DNA from: Bacteroidales bacterium
GTDB taxonomy: Bacteria > Bacteroidota > Bacteroidia > Bacteroidales > UBA932
Assembly: GCA_021443605.1 (NCBI GenBank)
Contig: JABUTQ010000005.1
Span: 1-5,427 of the forward strand
Length of the DNA: 5,427 nucleotides
Reading direction: 5' to 3'
The notes under the pieces were generated by a model. The model was not told the DNA's origin and ran no database searches. It saw only the letters and a list, made by a program, of their open reading frames with translations. Of this stretch, positions 5,400 to 5,427 are shown piece by piece. The position numbers were made by a program, and so were the translations under genes. Each line of letters begins with the position of its first letter. The stretch's first letter is position 1.

Positions 5400-5427
5400 A
5401 TGCTCTTCGAAAGAAAACTGTACTTAC
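5400..5427 (+). CDS. Possible 5' end of an unidentified gene, cut by the window end
   Basis: ATG 5400 opens a frame, MLFERKLYL, that stays open to the window edge (nine full codons). It follows an A-rich leader (CCATAAAAC) like those of the other genes here and lies about 40 bases after a perfect -7 motif, on the same strand as all its neighbours. The start resembles the N-terminus of Bacteroidetes AAA-type ATPases with a DUF4143 domain, which often begin with a short hydrophobic stretch followed by [KE]RK[LI]Y. Nine residues cannot prove a family, so no product is assigned. An alternative ATG at 5345 in another frame is also open to the edge, but it overlaps the -7 motif and gives no recognisable protein. 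Confidence 0.35.

Noticed and set aside
5345..5427. ATG-started frame open to the window end (MSNFVAEICGNPQ...)
   Set aside because: It overlaps the perfect -7 motif, its translation is not recognisable, and the ATG at 5400 has a more typical leader.

Overview
The window looks like ordinary chromosomal housekeeping DNA from a member of the Bacteroidetes, probably Bacteroidales. This rests on three signs. Start codons sit behind A/T-rich leaders with no clear Shine-Dalgarno sequence. Candidate promoters fit the Bacteroidetes TTTG / TAnnTTTG pattern rather than the E. coli pattern. The phosphoglycerate kinase, RecA and TrpS proteins read like Bacteroidetes versions. Genus or species cannot be fixed from this sequence alone.

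Layout: positions 1-139 hold no recognisable gene, but they contain an 80-bp imperfect palindrome (46-125) that looks like a dispersed repeat and ends 14 bases before miaA. The miaA gene (140-1015, tRNA A37 prenylation) is closed by a strong intrinsic terminator (1019-1075). A candidate promoter (1084-1115) then sits directly in front of smpB (1123-1566, trans-translation). It is followed on the same strand by pgk (1591-2841, glycolysis), recA (2899-3921, recombination) and trpS (3921-5039, tryptophanyl-tRNA synthetase). No terminator or convincing promoter is visible inside smpB-pgk-recA-trpS. The gaps are 24 and 57 bases, and recA and trpS share one base in a TGATG overlap. A terminator at 5065-5095 ends the cluster. 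The four genes therefore look like one transcription unit that mixes translation quality control, glycolysis, DNA repair and tRNA charging.

From 5096 to the end is an AT-rich intergenic stretch with two hairpins, a weak and a better candidate promoter, and the probable first nine codons of another + strand gene that runs off the window.

I did not find a previously undescribed multi-gene system. The points most worth a second look are the palindromic repeat in the miaA leader, the possibility that smpB is read from a leaderless or nearly leaderless mRNA, a short SmpB C-terminal tail, the recA-trpS coupling, and the structured downstream intergenic region.
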